DNA of 7,182 nucleotides from Pseudomonadota bacterium. GTDB lineage: Bacteria > Pseudomonadota > Alphaproteobacteria > Rhizobiales > Rhizobiaceae. Within the stretch, counting starts at the first letter, position 1. Each line of letters opens with the position of its first letter. The translations under genes were made by a program, and so were the position numbers. This document shows, one piece after another, positions 1 through 7,143 of this stretch. The stretch is from positions 1 to 7,182 of the forward strand of contig JAEYXI010000562.1 of the NCBI GenBank assembly GCA_023428515.1. The letters run 5' to 3'. The notes below the pieces were generated by a model that had not been told where the DNA came from, did no database searches, and worked only from the letters and a program-made list of their open reading frames with translations.

Positions 1-915
1 GTCCTGGCCTTCGCGCATACCTATACGGTGCTCGTCGCGGGCTCGATGCTGATCGGTCTCGGCTCGGCGATCTTCCACCCGGAGTCGTCCCGCGTCGCCC
101 GCCTGGCTTCCGGCGGCCGGTTCGGCTTGGCGCAGTCGATCTTCCAGCTTGGCGGCAATTTCGGCCAGTCGGTGGGTCCGCTGCTGGCAGCCTTCATCGT
201 CGTGCCGTTCGGCCAGACCAGTATCTCCTGGTTCACGATCGCTTCGCTGGCCGGCATCGTCGTGCTGTCGAAGGTAGGCGGCTGGTACGCGTCGCATCTG
301 CGCGACCGCAACGGGCGCAAGATGCCCGCGCCAATGTTCCCCACGCTGCCCAGGGGCAAGGTGGTGACCGCGCTCGTCGTGCTGATGATCCTCACCTTCT
401 CGAAGAACATCTACATGGCGTCGCTGTCGAGCTACTACACCTTCTATGCCATCGATCATTTCGGCGTCTCGGTGCAGGGTTCGCAGCTGATGCTGTTCGC
501 CTTCCTCGCCGCATCGGCTGCGGGCTTGGTGCTCGGCGGCCTGATCGGCGACCGGTTTGGGGCAAAGACCGTGATCTGGTTCTCCATCCTCGGTGTGCTG
601 CCCTTCACGCTGGCGCTGCCCTACGCCAACCTGTTCTGGATCAACGTGCTCGCCATCCTGATCGGCCTCATCCTGTCGTCGGCCTTCTCGGCGATCGTGG
701 TGTTCGCCCAGGAACTGGTTCCCGGCCGGGTCGGCCTGATTGCCGGCATATTCTTCGGGCTCGCCTTCGGCTTTGGCGGCATAGGTGCTGCGGCGCTCGG
801 CGTGCTCGCCGACTACCGCGGCATCGACTACGTCTTCTGGATCTGCTCGTTCCTGCCGCTGCTCGGCCTGCTCACCATCTTCCTGCCGAACATGGGCGGC
901 CTGAAAACCCGCTGA
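1..915 (+). CDS. fsr: Fsr-like MFS transporter (fosmidomycin resistance family), 5'-truncated
   Basis: An inner-membrane secondary transporter of the major facilitator superfamily. E. coli Fsr, the family's reference member, exports the phosphonate antibiotic fosmidomycin, but natural substrates are largely unknown. The reading frame is open from base 1 and ends at TGA 913-915, giving 304 visible residues. By my recollection the family is about 400 residues long, so roughly the first 100 residues (about three membrane helices) lie outside the window. The strongest fingerprint is at visible residues 26-60: FHPESSRVARLASGG, then GLAQSIFQLGGNFG and SVGPLLAA, which closely match Fsr from memory. 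A basic cytoplasmic loop (about 98-120) separates the two helix bundles. GGLIGDRFGAK (179-189) is the second copy of the MFS loop motif. Further hydrophobic helices run to about residue 296 before a short tail ending KTR. The gene converges on the SDR gene. Family assignment is firm; the substrate is inference. Confidence 0.88.
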   Translation, partial: VLAFAHTYTVLVAGSMLIGLGSAIFHPESSRVARLASGGRFGLAQSIFQLGGNFGQSVGPLLAAFIVVPFGQTSISWFTIASLAGIVVLSKVGGWYASHLRDRNGRKMPAPMFPTLPRGKVVTALVVLMILTFSKNIYMASLSSYYTFYAIDHFGVSVQGSQLMLFAFLAASAAGLVLGGLIGDRFGAKTVIWFSILGVLPFTLALPYANLFWINVLAILIGLILSSAFSAIVVFAQELVPGRVGLIAGIFFGLAFGFGGIGAAALGVLADYRGIDYVFWICSFLPLLGLLTIFLPNMGGLKTR

Positions 916-917
916 CG

Positions 918-954
918 TCAGAGACGCGCGGCATCGTGGCCGCGCGCCCGTCTC
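918..954. terminator. GC-rich stem-loop in the convergent gap, possible shared terminator
   Basis: The 43-base gap between the MFS stop and the SDR stop contains an inverted repeat. CGCGCGGC (925-932) pairs with GCCGCGCG (939-946) around the 6-base loop ATCGTG. Beyond a 4-base bulge, GAGA (921-924) can pair with TCTC (951-954). A hairpin between two convergent genes fits a bidirectional terminator. There is no T-run on either side, so a strong intrinsic terminator is not supported; Rho-dependent ending or a simple transcript-stabilising hairpin is equally possible. Confidence 0.4.
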
Positions 955-958
955 CGCG

Positions 959-1717
959 TCAGGTCCGATTGATCGACACGCCGCCGTCGGCGAAAAGCGC
1001 GGCGCCGGTCGTGGAGCTCGAAGCGTCGGGGGCAAGATAAAGCGCGGCGCGCGCGATCTCCTCGGGCTGCGCGACGCGTTTCAGCGCATGCAATCCCTCG
1101 ACGAAGCTGCGCGCTTCCGGCGTCTTGAAGGTCGCGGAGGGCGTGTCCGTGCCACCCGGCAGCAGCGCATTCACGCGGACGCCTTTCGGCCCGTATTCGG
1201 CAGCCAGCACCTGGGTCAGCCCGATCAGCCCCGCCTTGCTTGCCGCATAGGATGTCATTCCGGGCATGCCGACGGTGTGGCCGACGAATGTCGAGGTGAA
1301 GATCAGCGAGCCGCCGCCGCGCTCGACCAGGGCGGGGATCTGGTATTTCGCACCCAGAAAGGCGCCGGTCAGGTTCGTTCCGAGGGTCGCGTTCCAGTCA
1401 TCCAGCGACAGCTCCGAAACCGGCCCCATGCCGCCGACGATCGCCGCATTGTTGAACGCAATGTCGAGGCCGCCAAATGCGCCGGTGGCGAGCTCGACCA
1501 GTGCTTTCGCATAGGCCTCGTCGCCTACATCGCCGGCAAGCGCCCGTGCGCTGCCGCCTTCCTCGGCGATCTCAGCGGCCAGCGATTCGAGTTCCTCGCG
1601 GCGCCGCGCCGCCAGGACGACGCTGGCGCCCTGTTCCGCGAACAGTTTTGCCGTTGCCCGGCCGATGCCTGAGCTGGCGCCGGTGACGATGGCGACCTTG
1701 TTGGTAAGTGCGAACAT
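959..1717 (-). CDS. Classical short-chain dehydrogenase/reductase (SDR family oxidoreductase)
   Basis: A 252-residue cytoplasmic NAD(P)-dependent oxidoreductase of normal length for a classical SDR. The amino end has the cofactor-binding glycine motif TGASSGIG (12-19). GDV (62-64) is in the usual adenine-contact position, NNAA (89-92) follows beta-4, and N115 is the conserved asparagine. The active-site Tyr157 and Lys161 lie in YAASK. A proline/glycine turn (LLPGGTDTP) follows at 185-193, and the end ALFADGGVSI is typical. Two basic residues after beta-2 (AARRRE) could favour NADPH, but this is weak inference. The catalytic serine is ambiguous: Ser142 is 15 residues before Tyr157, whereas 13 is usual, and Thr143 and Phe144 occupy the nearer positions. 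The start is fixed by AAAGGA 7 bases or fewer upstream. The substrate cannot be told from sequence. The gene points away from the sox operon, so a shared pathway is possible but unproven. Confidence 0.92.
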   Translation of the reverse strand: MFALTNKVAIVTGASSGIGRATAKLFAEQGASVVLAARRREELESLAAEIAEEGGSARALAGDVGDEAYAKALVELATGAFGGLDIAFNNAAIVGGMGPVSELSLDDWNATLGTNLTGAFLGAKYQIPALVERGGGSLIFTSTFVGHTVGMPGMTSYAASKAGLIGLTQVLAAEYGPKGVRVNALLPGGTDTPSATFKTPEARSFVEGLHALKRVAQPEEIARAALYLAPDASSSTTGAALFADGGVSINRT

Positions 1718-1723
1718 CCTGTT

Positions 1724-1730
1724 TCCTTTC
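1724..1730 (-). promoter_or_regulatory. Shine-Dalgarno of the SDR gene
   Basis: Read on the minus strand, the bases before the SDR start are GAAAGGAAACAGG then ATG. The AAGGA core (complement of 1724-1728) sits six bases from the ATG, which is near-ideal spacing. It supports the ATG at 1715-1717 over other in-frame starts. Confidence 0.7.
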
Positions 1731-1819
1731 GGTTATGTCGCCGGTGACGGCGGTTCCTCGAGGACATGACAATTCGCGAGGGCTGCAACCACCCGATACG
1801 TGCGGACGGCGGAGTTCGA

Positions 1820-1838
1820 TTGCGTGGGACTGGCGCAA
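1820..1838. promoter_or_regulatory. Candidate operator dyad TTGCG-N9-CGCAA
   Basis: A perfect five-base inverted repeat, TTGCG (1820-1824) and CGCAA (1834-1838), is separated by nine bases (TGGGACTGG). It lies in the divergent intergenic region about 30 bases upstream of the candidate soxB -35. The size and position would suit a dimeric activator or repressor (LysR-, GntR- or IclR-like), but no regulator gene is visible and five-base arms can arise by chance. Confidence 0.3.
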
Positions 1839-1869
1839 AACGGCAAGCGCCGTCGCAGACAGCGCAAGG

Positions 1870-1899
1870 GTGACACCGGCTTTTCGCTAGTGCTACACC
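1870..1899 (+). promoter_or_regulatory. Candidate sigma-70-type promoter for soxBDAG
   Basis: GTGACA (1870-1875) matches the -35 consensus TTGACA at five of six bases. Eighteen bases later, TACACC (1894-1899) is a weak -10 that is preceded by TG at 1891-1892, making an extended -10 (TGC-TACACC). Transcription would start near 1906 and leave a leader of about 57 bases before the soxB ATG. The -10 agrees with the consensus at only three positions, so this is a candidate only. I saw no clear sigma-54 site (TGGCAC-N5-TTGC) in the gap and no convincing promoter for the SDR gene on the other strand. Confidence 0.3.
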
Positions 1900-1962
1900 T
1901 CGCGTCCGCCGGGAGAACCGGCGTTTTGTCGCTTGGGCATTCGCGAGGCCATTCGAAGCAAC

Positions 1963-3216
1963 ATGCGGAAATATTCGGTATTTGCCATCGCCAGGGAGGC
2001 CATGCGCGGCCACAAGGGCTGGGAGGAGCAGTGGTCCTCGCCCGAGCCTCGCTCGGATTACGACGTGATCATCGTCGGCGCCGGCGGCCACGGCCTCGCC
2101 ACCGCCTACTATCTCGCCAAGGAGCACGGCATCACCAATGTCGCGGTGCTCGAAAAGGGCTGGCTCGGCGGCGGCAACACCGGCCGCAACACCACCATCA
2201 TCCGCTCCAACTACCTCTATGACGAGAGCGCGGGCATCTACGACCATGCGGTAAAGCTGTGGGACGGGCTGAGCCAGGACCTCAACTACAACGTCATGTA
2301 CTCGGCGCGCGGCGTCATGATGCTGGCGCACAATGTGCACGACATCCAGGTGTTGAAGCGCCACATCCACGCCAACCGTCTGAACGGCGTCGACAACGAG
2401 TTCCTCACGCCGGAGCAGGCCAAGGAATTCTGCCCGCCGCTCAACATCTCCAGAAACGCGCGCTATCCGGTGATGGGCGCGGCCCTTCAGCGGCGCGGCG
2501 GCACGGCCCGCCACGATGCGGTTGCCTGGGGTTATGCGCGCGGCGCCTCGGCGCGCGGCGTGCACATCATCCAGAATTGCGAGGTGAAGGGCATCAAGCG
2601 CGCCGCCGGCGGCGCCGTCACCGGCGTCGAGACGACACGCGGCTTCATCGGCGCCAAGAAGATCGGCGTCGTCGCGGCCGGCCATTCTACCGTCCTCATG
2701 GACATGGCCGGCGTCAGGATGCCGCTCGAATCCTATCCGCTGCAGGCGCTGGTGTCGGAGCCGGTGAAGCCGGTCTTCCCGTGCGTGGTCATGTCGAACA
2801 CGGTGCACGCCTATATCTCGCAGTCCGACAAGGGCGAACTGGTGATCGGCGCCGGCACCGACCAGTATGTTTCCTATTCGCAGACCGGCGGGCTCCACAT
2901 CCTGAACCACACGCTCGACGCCATCTGCGAGATGTTCCCGATGTTCACGCGCATGAAGATGCTGCGCTCCTGGGGCGGCATCGTCGACGTCACGCCCGAC
3001 CGCTCGCCGATCTTGGCGAAGACACCGGTGCCTGGCCTCTACGTCAATTGCGGCTGGGGCACGGGAGGCTTCAAGGCGACGCCGGGATCGGGCAACGTCT
3101 TCGCCTACACCATCGCCAACGACAATCCGCACCCGATCAACGCGCCGTTCACGCTGGAGCGGTTCAAGACCGGCCGGCTGATCGACGAGGCGGCAGCCGC
3201 CGCCGTAGCGCATTAG
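1963..3216 (+). CDS. soxB: Sarcosine oxidase subunit beta (SoxB)
   Basis: The flavoprotein subunit of heterotetrameric sarcosine oxidase; it oxidises the sarcosine N-methyl group in the cytoplasm and carries FAD and covalent FMN. The protein is 417 residues from ATG 1963, against about 405 in Corynebacterium. A DAO-type Rossmann motif VGAGGHG (38-44) binds FAD, with Glu64 in VLEKG at the ribose-binding position. [16 protein letters not shown] (70-85) is a strong family signature. His184 in ARHDAVAW aligns with the family histidine that carries covalent [16 protein letters not shown] (363-375) contains Lys371, which aligns with an active-site lysine of the family. The end, [12 protein letters not shown], closely resembles the Corynebacterium end. 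An in-frame TTG at 1933 would add ten residues, but family members begin MRKYSVF, so the ATG is preferred even though its ribosome binding site is weak (GAAG at 1955). First gene of the operon. The paralogous N-methylglutamate dehydrogenase subunit is the main alternative. Confidence 0.95.
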   Translation: MRKYSVFAIAREAMRGHKGWEEQWSSPEPRSDYDVIIVGAGGHGLATAYYLAKEHGITNVAVLEKGWLGGGNTGRNTTIIRSNYLYDESAGIYDHAVKLWDGLSQDLNYNVMYSARGVMMLAHNVHDIQVLKRHIHANRLNGVDNEFLTPEQAKEFCPPLNISRNARYPVMGAALQRRGGTARHDAVAWGYARGASARGVHIIQNCEVKGIKRAAGGAVTGVETTRGFIGAKKIGVVAAGHSTVLMDMAGVRMPLESYPLQALVSEPVKPVFPCVVMSNTVHAYISQSDKGELVIGAGTDQYVSYSQTGGLHILNHTLDAICEMFPMFTRMKMLRSWGGIVDVTPDRSPILAKTPVPGLYVNCGWGTGGFKATPGSGNVFAYTIANDNPHPINAPFTLERFKTGRLIDEAAAAAVAH

Positions 3217-3220
3217 GAGG
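3215..3220 (+). promoter_or_regulatory. Shine-Dalgarno of soxD overlapping the soxB stop
   Basis: A perfect AGGAGG whose first two bases are the last two of the soxB TAG stop (3214-3216). It is eight bases from the soxD ATG. It fixes the soxD start and suggests that ribosomes finishing soxB are well placed to restart on soxD. Confidence 0.8.
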
Positions 3221-3228
3221 CGGAAAAG

Positions 3229-3612
3229 ATGCTTCTCATCCGCTGCCCCTATTGCGAGGAAGAGCGCCCGGAGCTCGAGTTCCGCAATGCCGGCGAAGCG
3301 CATATCGCGCGCTCGGCGAACATGGCCTCTATCAGCGACGACGATTTCGAGAAATTCTTCTTCATCCGCTCGAATCCGAAGGGGATCATCTTCGAGCGCT
3401 GGCGGCATATCCATGGCTGCGCACGCTTCTTCAACGCCGCGCGCGACACGGTCACCGACAGATTCCTGGTCACCTACAAGGCCGGCGAGCCGAAGCCGGA
3501 TCTCGAGAAGCTCGCGTCGACCGATCCTGCGGCCTACGCCAACCGACCGCCGGATCAGCTCAACGTGAAGAAGCCCAGGCGCGCGCCCGCCAAGAAGAAG
3601 GGAGAGGCGTGA
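3229..3612 (+). CDS. soxD: Sarcosine oxidase subunit delta (SoxD), zinc-binding
   Basis: The small structural subunit of heterotetrameric sarcosine oxidase. It is 127 residues, longer than the roughly 100 of Corynebacterium because of its tail. In the known enzyme it binds one zinc ion. The ligands are visible here: Cys6 and Cys9 in IRCPYCEE, and His60 and Cys64 in WRHIHGC, the last two aligning with the zinc His and Cys of the Corynebacterium subunit. Other family marks are GEAHIAR (22-28), FFIRSNPKG (44-52) and FNAARDTVT (68-76). The last 20 or so residues are Lys/Arg/Pro/Ala-rich (KKPRRAPAKKKGEA), probably disordered and variable among relatives. It follows soxB by 12 bases, and its TGA shares one base with the soxA ATG, so translation is coupled. 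Confidence 0.95.
   Translation: MLLIRCPYCEEERPELEFRNAGEAHIARSANMASISDDDFEKFFFIRSNPKGIIFERWRHIHGCARFFNAARDTVTDRFLVTYKAGEPKPDLEKLASTDPAAYANRPPDQLNVKKPRRAPAKKKGEA
3601..3604 (+). promoter_or_regulatory. Shine-Dalgarno of soxA inside the soxD 3' end
   Basis: GGAG, within AAGGGAG (3598-3604), lies seven bases before the ATG at 3612. It decides the soxA start: the same frame stays open far upstream (to about 2259) across soxB and soxD, which could mislead a gene caller into a much longer protein. Confidence 0.75.
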
Positions 3613-6608
3613 TGGCCGAAGCTTTCCGCATCTCCGGCGCCGGCCGGCTGACGCCCGCGAGAACCGCGCGCTTCACCTTCGACGGCAAGCCCTATAGCGG
3701 CCTCGAAGGCGACACGCTCGCCTCGGCGATGCTCGCCAACGGCGTGCATCTGCTGGGACGCTCGTTCAAGTACCACCGCCCGCGCGGCATCCTGTCGGCG
3801 GGAGCCGAGGAGCCGAACGCGCTTGTCGCGATCGAGCGCGACGCGGCGCGCAAGACGCCAAATGTCCGCGCCACCGTGCAGGAGCTCTATGACGGGCTGG
3901 CCGCCCATTCGCAGAACCGCTGGCCGTCGCTTTCCTTCGACGTCGGCGCGGTCAACGATTTGTTTTCGCCGTTCTTCTCGGCCGGCTTTTACTACAAGAC
4001 CTTCATGTGGCCGAAGGCGGCCTGGAAGAACCTTTACGAGCCGAAGATCCGCGCCGCGGCCGGCCTGGGCGTCGCGCCCGACCAGCCCGACCCGGATCAT
4101 TATTCGTCGCGCTTCGCCCATTGCGAGGTGCTGGTGCTTGGCGGCGGCGCATCCGGCATTGCCGCTGCGCTTGCTGCGGCCGAAACCGGCGTGCGCGTCA
4201 TCGTCGCCGACGAGCAGGCGGAGTTCGGCGGTGCGCTGCGCTTCGAGAGCGGCGCGAAAATCGACGGCCAGGACGGTTTTGCCTGGGCGCAGGGCGCGGT
4301 CGCGAAGCTTGCGGCGATGGACAATGTCCGCTTGCTGCCCCGCACCACCGCCTTCGGATATTACGCGCAGAACTTCGTCGGCCTGACCGAGCGCGTCACG
4401 GACCATCTCGCCGCTCCTGGCCACGACATGCCGCGCGAACGCCTCTGGCAGGTACGCGCGAAAAAAGTCGTCATCGCCACCGGCGCGATCGAGCGGCAGA
4501 TGGTGTTTGCCGACAATGACCGGCCGGGCGTGATGCTCGCCTCCGCGGGACGCGCCTTCCTCAACCACTACGGCGTCGCGGTTGGAAGGAATGTCGGCGT
4601 CTACACCGCCAATGACAGCGCCTATGCCGCCGCGATCGACCTCAAGAAGGCCGGCGTGAACATCGCGGCCATCGTCGACATCAGGGACAATCCTTCGGGA
4701 CCGCTGATCGACGAGGCGCGCTCGCTTGGCATCGAGCTGAATTTCGGCCGCGGTGTTGTGAAGGCGCGCGGAAAACTGCGTGTCTCGTCCATCGTCGTGC
4801 AGCCGAAGAACGGCGGTGCAGAGCGCACCATTCCCGTCGATGCGCTGCTTATGTCTTCCGGCTGGACGCCGTCGGTGCATCTCTTCTCGCAATCGCGCGG
4901 CAAGGTCGCTTTCGACGACGCCACGCGGCGCTTCCTGCCGGGCACCTACGCGCAGGACTGCGTTTCGGTCGGCGCCTGCAACGGCACCGACAGCCTCGAA
5001 GCGTCGCTTGAAGAGGGTTTTGCGGCCGGCGAAAGCGCGGCCAAAGACGCGGGTGGCAAGGCCGCCAAGGGGAGCGCGAAACCGAGGGTCGACGCGGGTG
5101 AGGGCTGGACCGGCGGCATGCTCGGCGCGGGTCCGGGGGCAGGGCCGGACACCACGGTCAAGGCCTTCGTCGATTTCCAGAATGACGTCACCGCCAAGGA
5201 CATCCGCCAGGCGGTGCATGAAGGCATGCGCTCGATCGAGCACGTGAAGCGCTTCACCACCAACGGCATGGCGACCGACCAGGGCAAGACGTCCAACATG
5301 CACGGTCTCGCCATCGCCGCCGAGACGCTCGGTAAGGAGATCCCCGAGGTCGGGCTCACAACCTTCCGCGCGCCCTATACGCCGGTCACCTTCGGCTCGA
5401 TCGTCAACCATGCCCGTGGGGACCTCTTCGACCCGACCCGCCGCACCGCGACCCATGACTGGGCCGAGGCGCAGGGCGCCGTCTTCGAGGATGTCGGCCA
5501 GTGGAAGCGCGCCTGGTATTTCCCAAGGGCCGGCGAGGACATGCATGCCGCCGTCAACCGCGAATGCGTCACCGTGCGTAAGACCGCCGGCCTGTTCGAC
5601 GCCTCCACTCTCGGCAAGATCGAGGTGGTCGGGCCGGACGCCGCGAAATTCATGGAGCTTCTCTACACCAACCCCTGGGTGAAGCTTGAGCCCGGCCGAT
5701 GCCGCTATGGCATCATGCTGCGCGAGGACGGTTTTATCTATGACGACGGCGTGGTCGGCCGTCTTGCCGCGGATCGCTTCCACGTCACCACCACGACGGG
5801 CGGCGCGGCGCGCGTGATGAACATGATGGAGGATTACCTCCAGACCGAGTTCCCCGATCTCAACGTCTGGCTGACCTCGATCTCCGAGCAGTGGGCGGTC
5901 ATAGCCGTGCAGGGGCCGAATTCGCGGGACATCATTGCGCCGCTGGTCGAAGGCATCGACATGTCGGACGAGGCGATGCCGCATATGTCGGTGCGCGAGG
6001 GCAGGATTTGCGGCGTGCCGACCAGGCTCTTCCGCATGTCCTTCACCGGCGACCGCGGCTTCGAAGTGAACGTGCCGGCCGACTACGGCCAGGCCGTCTG
6101 GGACGCGCTGTGGGCCGAGGGCCAGAAGCACGGCGCCTGCGCCTACGGCACGGAAGCCATGCATGTGCTGCGTGCGGAAAAAGGCTACATCATCGTCGGC
6201 CAGGACACCGACGGCACGGTGACGCCGAACGATGCAGGCCTCGACTGGGCCATCGGCAAGAAGAAGACCGACTTCGTCGGCATACGCGGCCTGACCCGGC
6301 CTGATCTCGTCGCCCCCGGCCGCAAGCAGCTTGTCGGCCTGAAGACGAAGGACCCGAAAACCGTGCTGGAAGAGGGCGCGCAGATCGTCGCCAACCCCAA
6401 CCAGCCGATCCCGATGAAGATGATCGGCCACGTCACGTCGAGCTACTGGTCGGAGAATTGCGGCCGCTCCATCGCCATGGCGCTGGTCGTCGACGGACGT
6501 TCCCGCATGGGCGAGACGCTGTTCGTGCCGATGCCATCAGGCGTCATCGAGGTGGAGATCTGCCCGCCGGTGTTCTTCGACGAGAAGGGAGGCCGCCTCA
6601 ATGGCTGA
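3612..6608 (+). CDS. soxA: Sarcosine oxidase subunit alpha (SoxA)
   Basis: The large subunit of heterotetrameric sarcosine oxidase; in the known enzyme it binds NAD+, helps hold the FMN at the beta interface, and passes the methyl-derived carbon to tetrahydrofolate. It is 998 residues, normal for the family. Domains in order: a ferredoxin-like (Fer2_4) domain, about 15-95, with no cysteine (the first Cys is 171), so it cannot hold a 2Fe-2S cluster; a pyridine-nucleotide-type dinucleotide domain, about 170-475, with GGGASG (177-182) and ATGA (289-292); a Gly/Ala/Lys-rich linker, about 475-513; a sarcosine-oxidase A3 domain, about 515-600 (KAFVDFQNDVTAKD, DQGKTSNMHG); a GcvT-like folate domain, about 605-890, with YDDGVVGRL (710-718) at the position of GcvT's folate-binding aspartate; and a GcvT carboxyl-terminal barrel, about 905-990. 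The start is set by GGAG at seven bases and the MAEAFRI beginning. Confidence 0.96.
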   Translation: MAEAFRISGAGRLTPARTARFTFDGKPYSGLEGDTLASAMLANGVHLLGRSFKYHRPRGILSAGAEEPNALVAIERDAARKTPNVRATVQELYDGLAAHSQNRWPSLSFDVGAVNDLFSPFFSAGFYYKTFMWPKAAWKNLYEPKIRAAAGLGVAPDQPDPDHYSSRFAHCEVLVLGGGASGIAAALAAAETGVRVIVADEQAEFGGALRFESGAKIDGQDGFAWAQGAVAKLAAMDNVRLLPRTTAFGYYAQNFVGLTERVTDHLAAPGHDMPRERLWQVRAKKVVIATGAIERQMVFADNDRPGVMLASAGRAFLNHYGVAVGRNVGVYTANDSAYAAAIDLKKAGVNIAAIVDIRDNPSGPLIDEARSLGIELNFGRGVVKARGKLRVSSIVVQPKNGGAERTIPVDALLMSSGWTPSVHLFSQSRGKVAFDDATRRFLPGTYAQDCVSVGACNGTDSLEASLEEGFAAGESAAKDAGGKAAKGSAKPRVDAGEGWTGGMLGAGPGAGPDTTVKAFVDFQNDVTAKDIRQAVHEGMRSIEHVKRFTTNGMATDQGKTSNMHGLAIAAETLGKEIPEVGLTTFRAPYTPVTFGSIVNHARGDLFDPTRRTATHDWAEAQGAVFEDVGQWKRAWYFPRAGEDMHAAVNRECVTVRKTAGLFDASTLGKIEVVGPDAAKFMELLYTNPWVKLEPGRCRYGIMLREDGFIYDDGVVGRLAADRFHVTTTTGGAARVMNMMEDYLQTEFPDLNVWLTSISEQWAVIAVQGPNSRDIIAPLVEGIDMSDEAMPHMSVREGRICGVPTRLFRMSFTGDRGFEVNVPADYGQAVWDALWAEGQKHGACAYGTEAMHVLRAEKGYIIVGQDTDGTVTPNDAGLDWAIGKKKTDFVGIRGLTRPDLVAPGRKQLVGLKTKDPKTVLEEGAQIVANPNQPIPMKMIGHVTSSYWSENCGRSIAMALVVDGRSRMGETLFVPMPSGVIEVEICPPVFFDEKGGRLNG
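6587..6592 (+). promoter_or_regulatory. Shine-Dalgarno of soxG inside the soxA 3' end
   Basis: GGGAGG, within AAGGGAGG, lies eight bases before the soxG ATG at 6601. The site is inside the last codons of soxA, and the two genes overlap by eight bases. It supports this start and coupled translation. Confidence 0.75.
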
Positions 6609-7143
6609 AGCAACGCGCAACTCAGCTCAGGCCGGCCGCGAATTCCAGGCGACGGGCGTCAAGCTCGCGACGCTGCCGCCGGCGCACCGCATCTCGCTGC
6701 GTGCGCGACCCGACGCCGTCGACGCGCTTTCGGGGGCAATCGGCCTGACCTTGCCACGAAAGCCGAAGACCTCGGCATCGAAGGGCAGCCGCGTTGCTCT
6801 CTGGCTCGGCCCGGACGAATGGCTGGTCATAGACGAAACGAACGACCCGCTGGAGGCCTGCGCCTCGGTCGGGGCATTGCATTCGGCGGTCGGCATCTCG
6901 CATCGCAACGTCGCGATCTCGGTCACCGGTCCCGGCGCCGAAAACACCATCAGCGCCGGCTGCCCGCAGGACCTGTCGCTCGCAGCCTTCCCTGTCGGCG
7001 CCTGCTCGCGCACCATCCTCGGCAAGTCCGAGATCGTGCTGCTGCGCACCGGTGAAGAGGCTTTCCGTGTCGAGTGCTGGCGGTCGTTCTCCGACTATGT
7101 CTTCACCTTCCTCACGGAAGCCGCCCGCGACGCTGCCGCCTGA
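6601..7143 (+). CDS. soxG: Sarcosine oxidase subunit gamma (SoxG)
   Basis: The third-largest subunit of heterotetrameric sarcosine oxidase, distantly related to the GcvT/aminomethyltransferase fold and needed for a complete tetramer; it carries no known cofactor. It is 180 residues, against about 200 in Corynebacterium. Visible family marks are LATLPPAHRISLRA (22-35), WLGPDEWLV (68-76), VGISHRNVAISVTGPGA (97-113), AGCPQDLSLAAFPVGA (119-134) and FRVECWRSFSDYV (155-167). The first 14 residues are polar and poorly conserved by comparison with what I recall of homologues. The start overlaps soxA by eight bases and has a strong ribosome binding site. This is the last gene of the operon visible here; only 39 bases follow, holding no start of another gene that I can support. 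Confidence 0.93.
   Translation: MAEATRNSAQAGREFQATGVKLATLPPAHRISLRARPDAVDALSGAIGLTLPRKPKTSASKGSRVALWLGPDEWLVIDETNDPLEACASVGALHSAVGISHRNVAISVTGPGAENTISAGCPQDLSLAAFPVGACSRTILGKSEIVLLRTGEEAFRVECWRSFSDYVFTFLTEAARDAAA

Noticed and set aside
1678..1749. Eleven-base direct repeat CGCCGGTGACG at 1678-1688 and 1739-1749.
   Set aside because: One copy encodes the SDR's VTGA glycine motif, and the sequence is GC-rich; it is most likely chance.
1756..1763. Eight-base palindrome CCTCGAGG upstream of the SDR gene.
   Set aside because: Short palindromes of this kind are common in GC-rich DNA, and nothing else marks it as a binding site.
1525..3414. A 629-codon minus-strand open frame across soxB, the intergenic region and the SDR start.
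   Set aside because: Its end is an out-of-frame reading of the SDR amino end, and the rest is compositionally biased antisense of soxB.
2259..3611. Upstream in-frame extension of soxA across soxB and soxD.
   Set aside because: It encodes Arg/His-rich shadow sequence. The SoxA family start, the GGAG site and the TGATG junction all support 3612.
3555..6431. A 958-codon open frame antisense to soxA.
   Set aside because: Its protein is Arg/Ala/Gly/His-rich with no recognisable domain. Long antisense open frames are expected opposite GC-rich genes, and the sense strand carries a clear SoxA.
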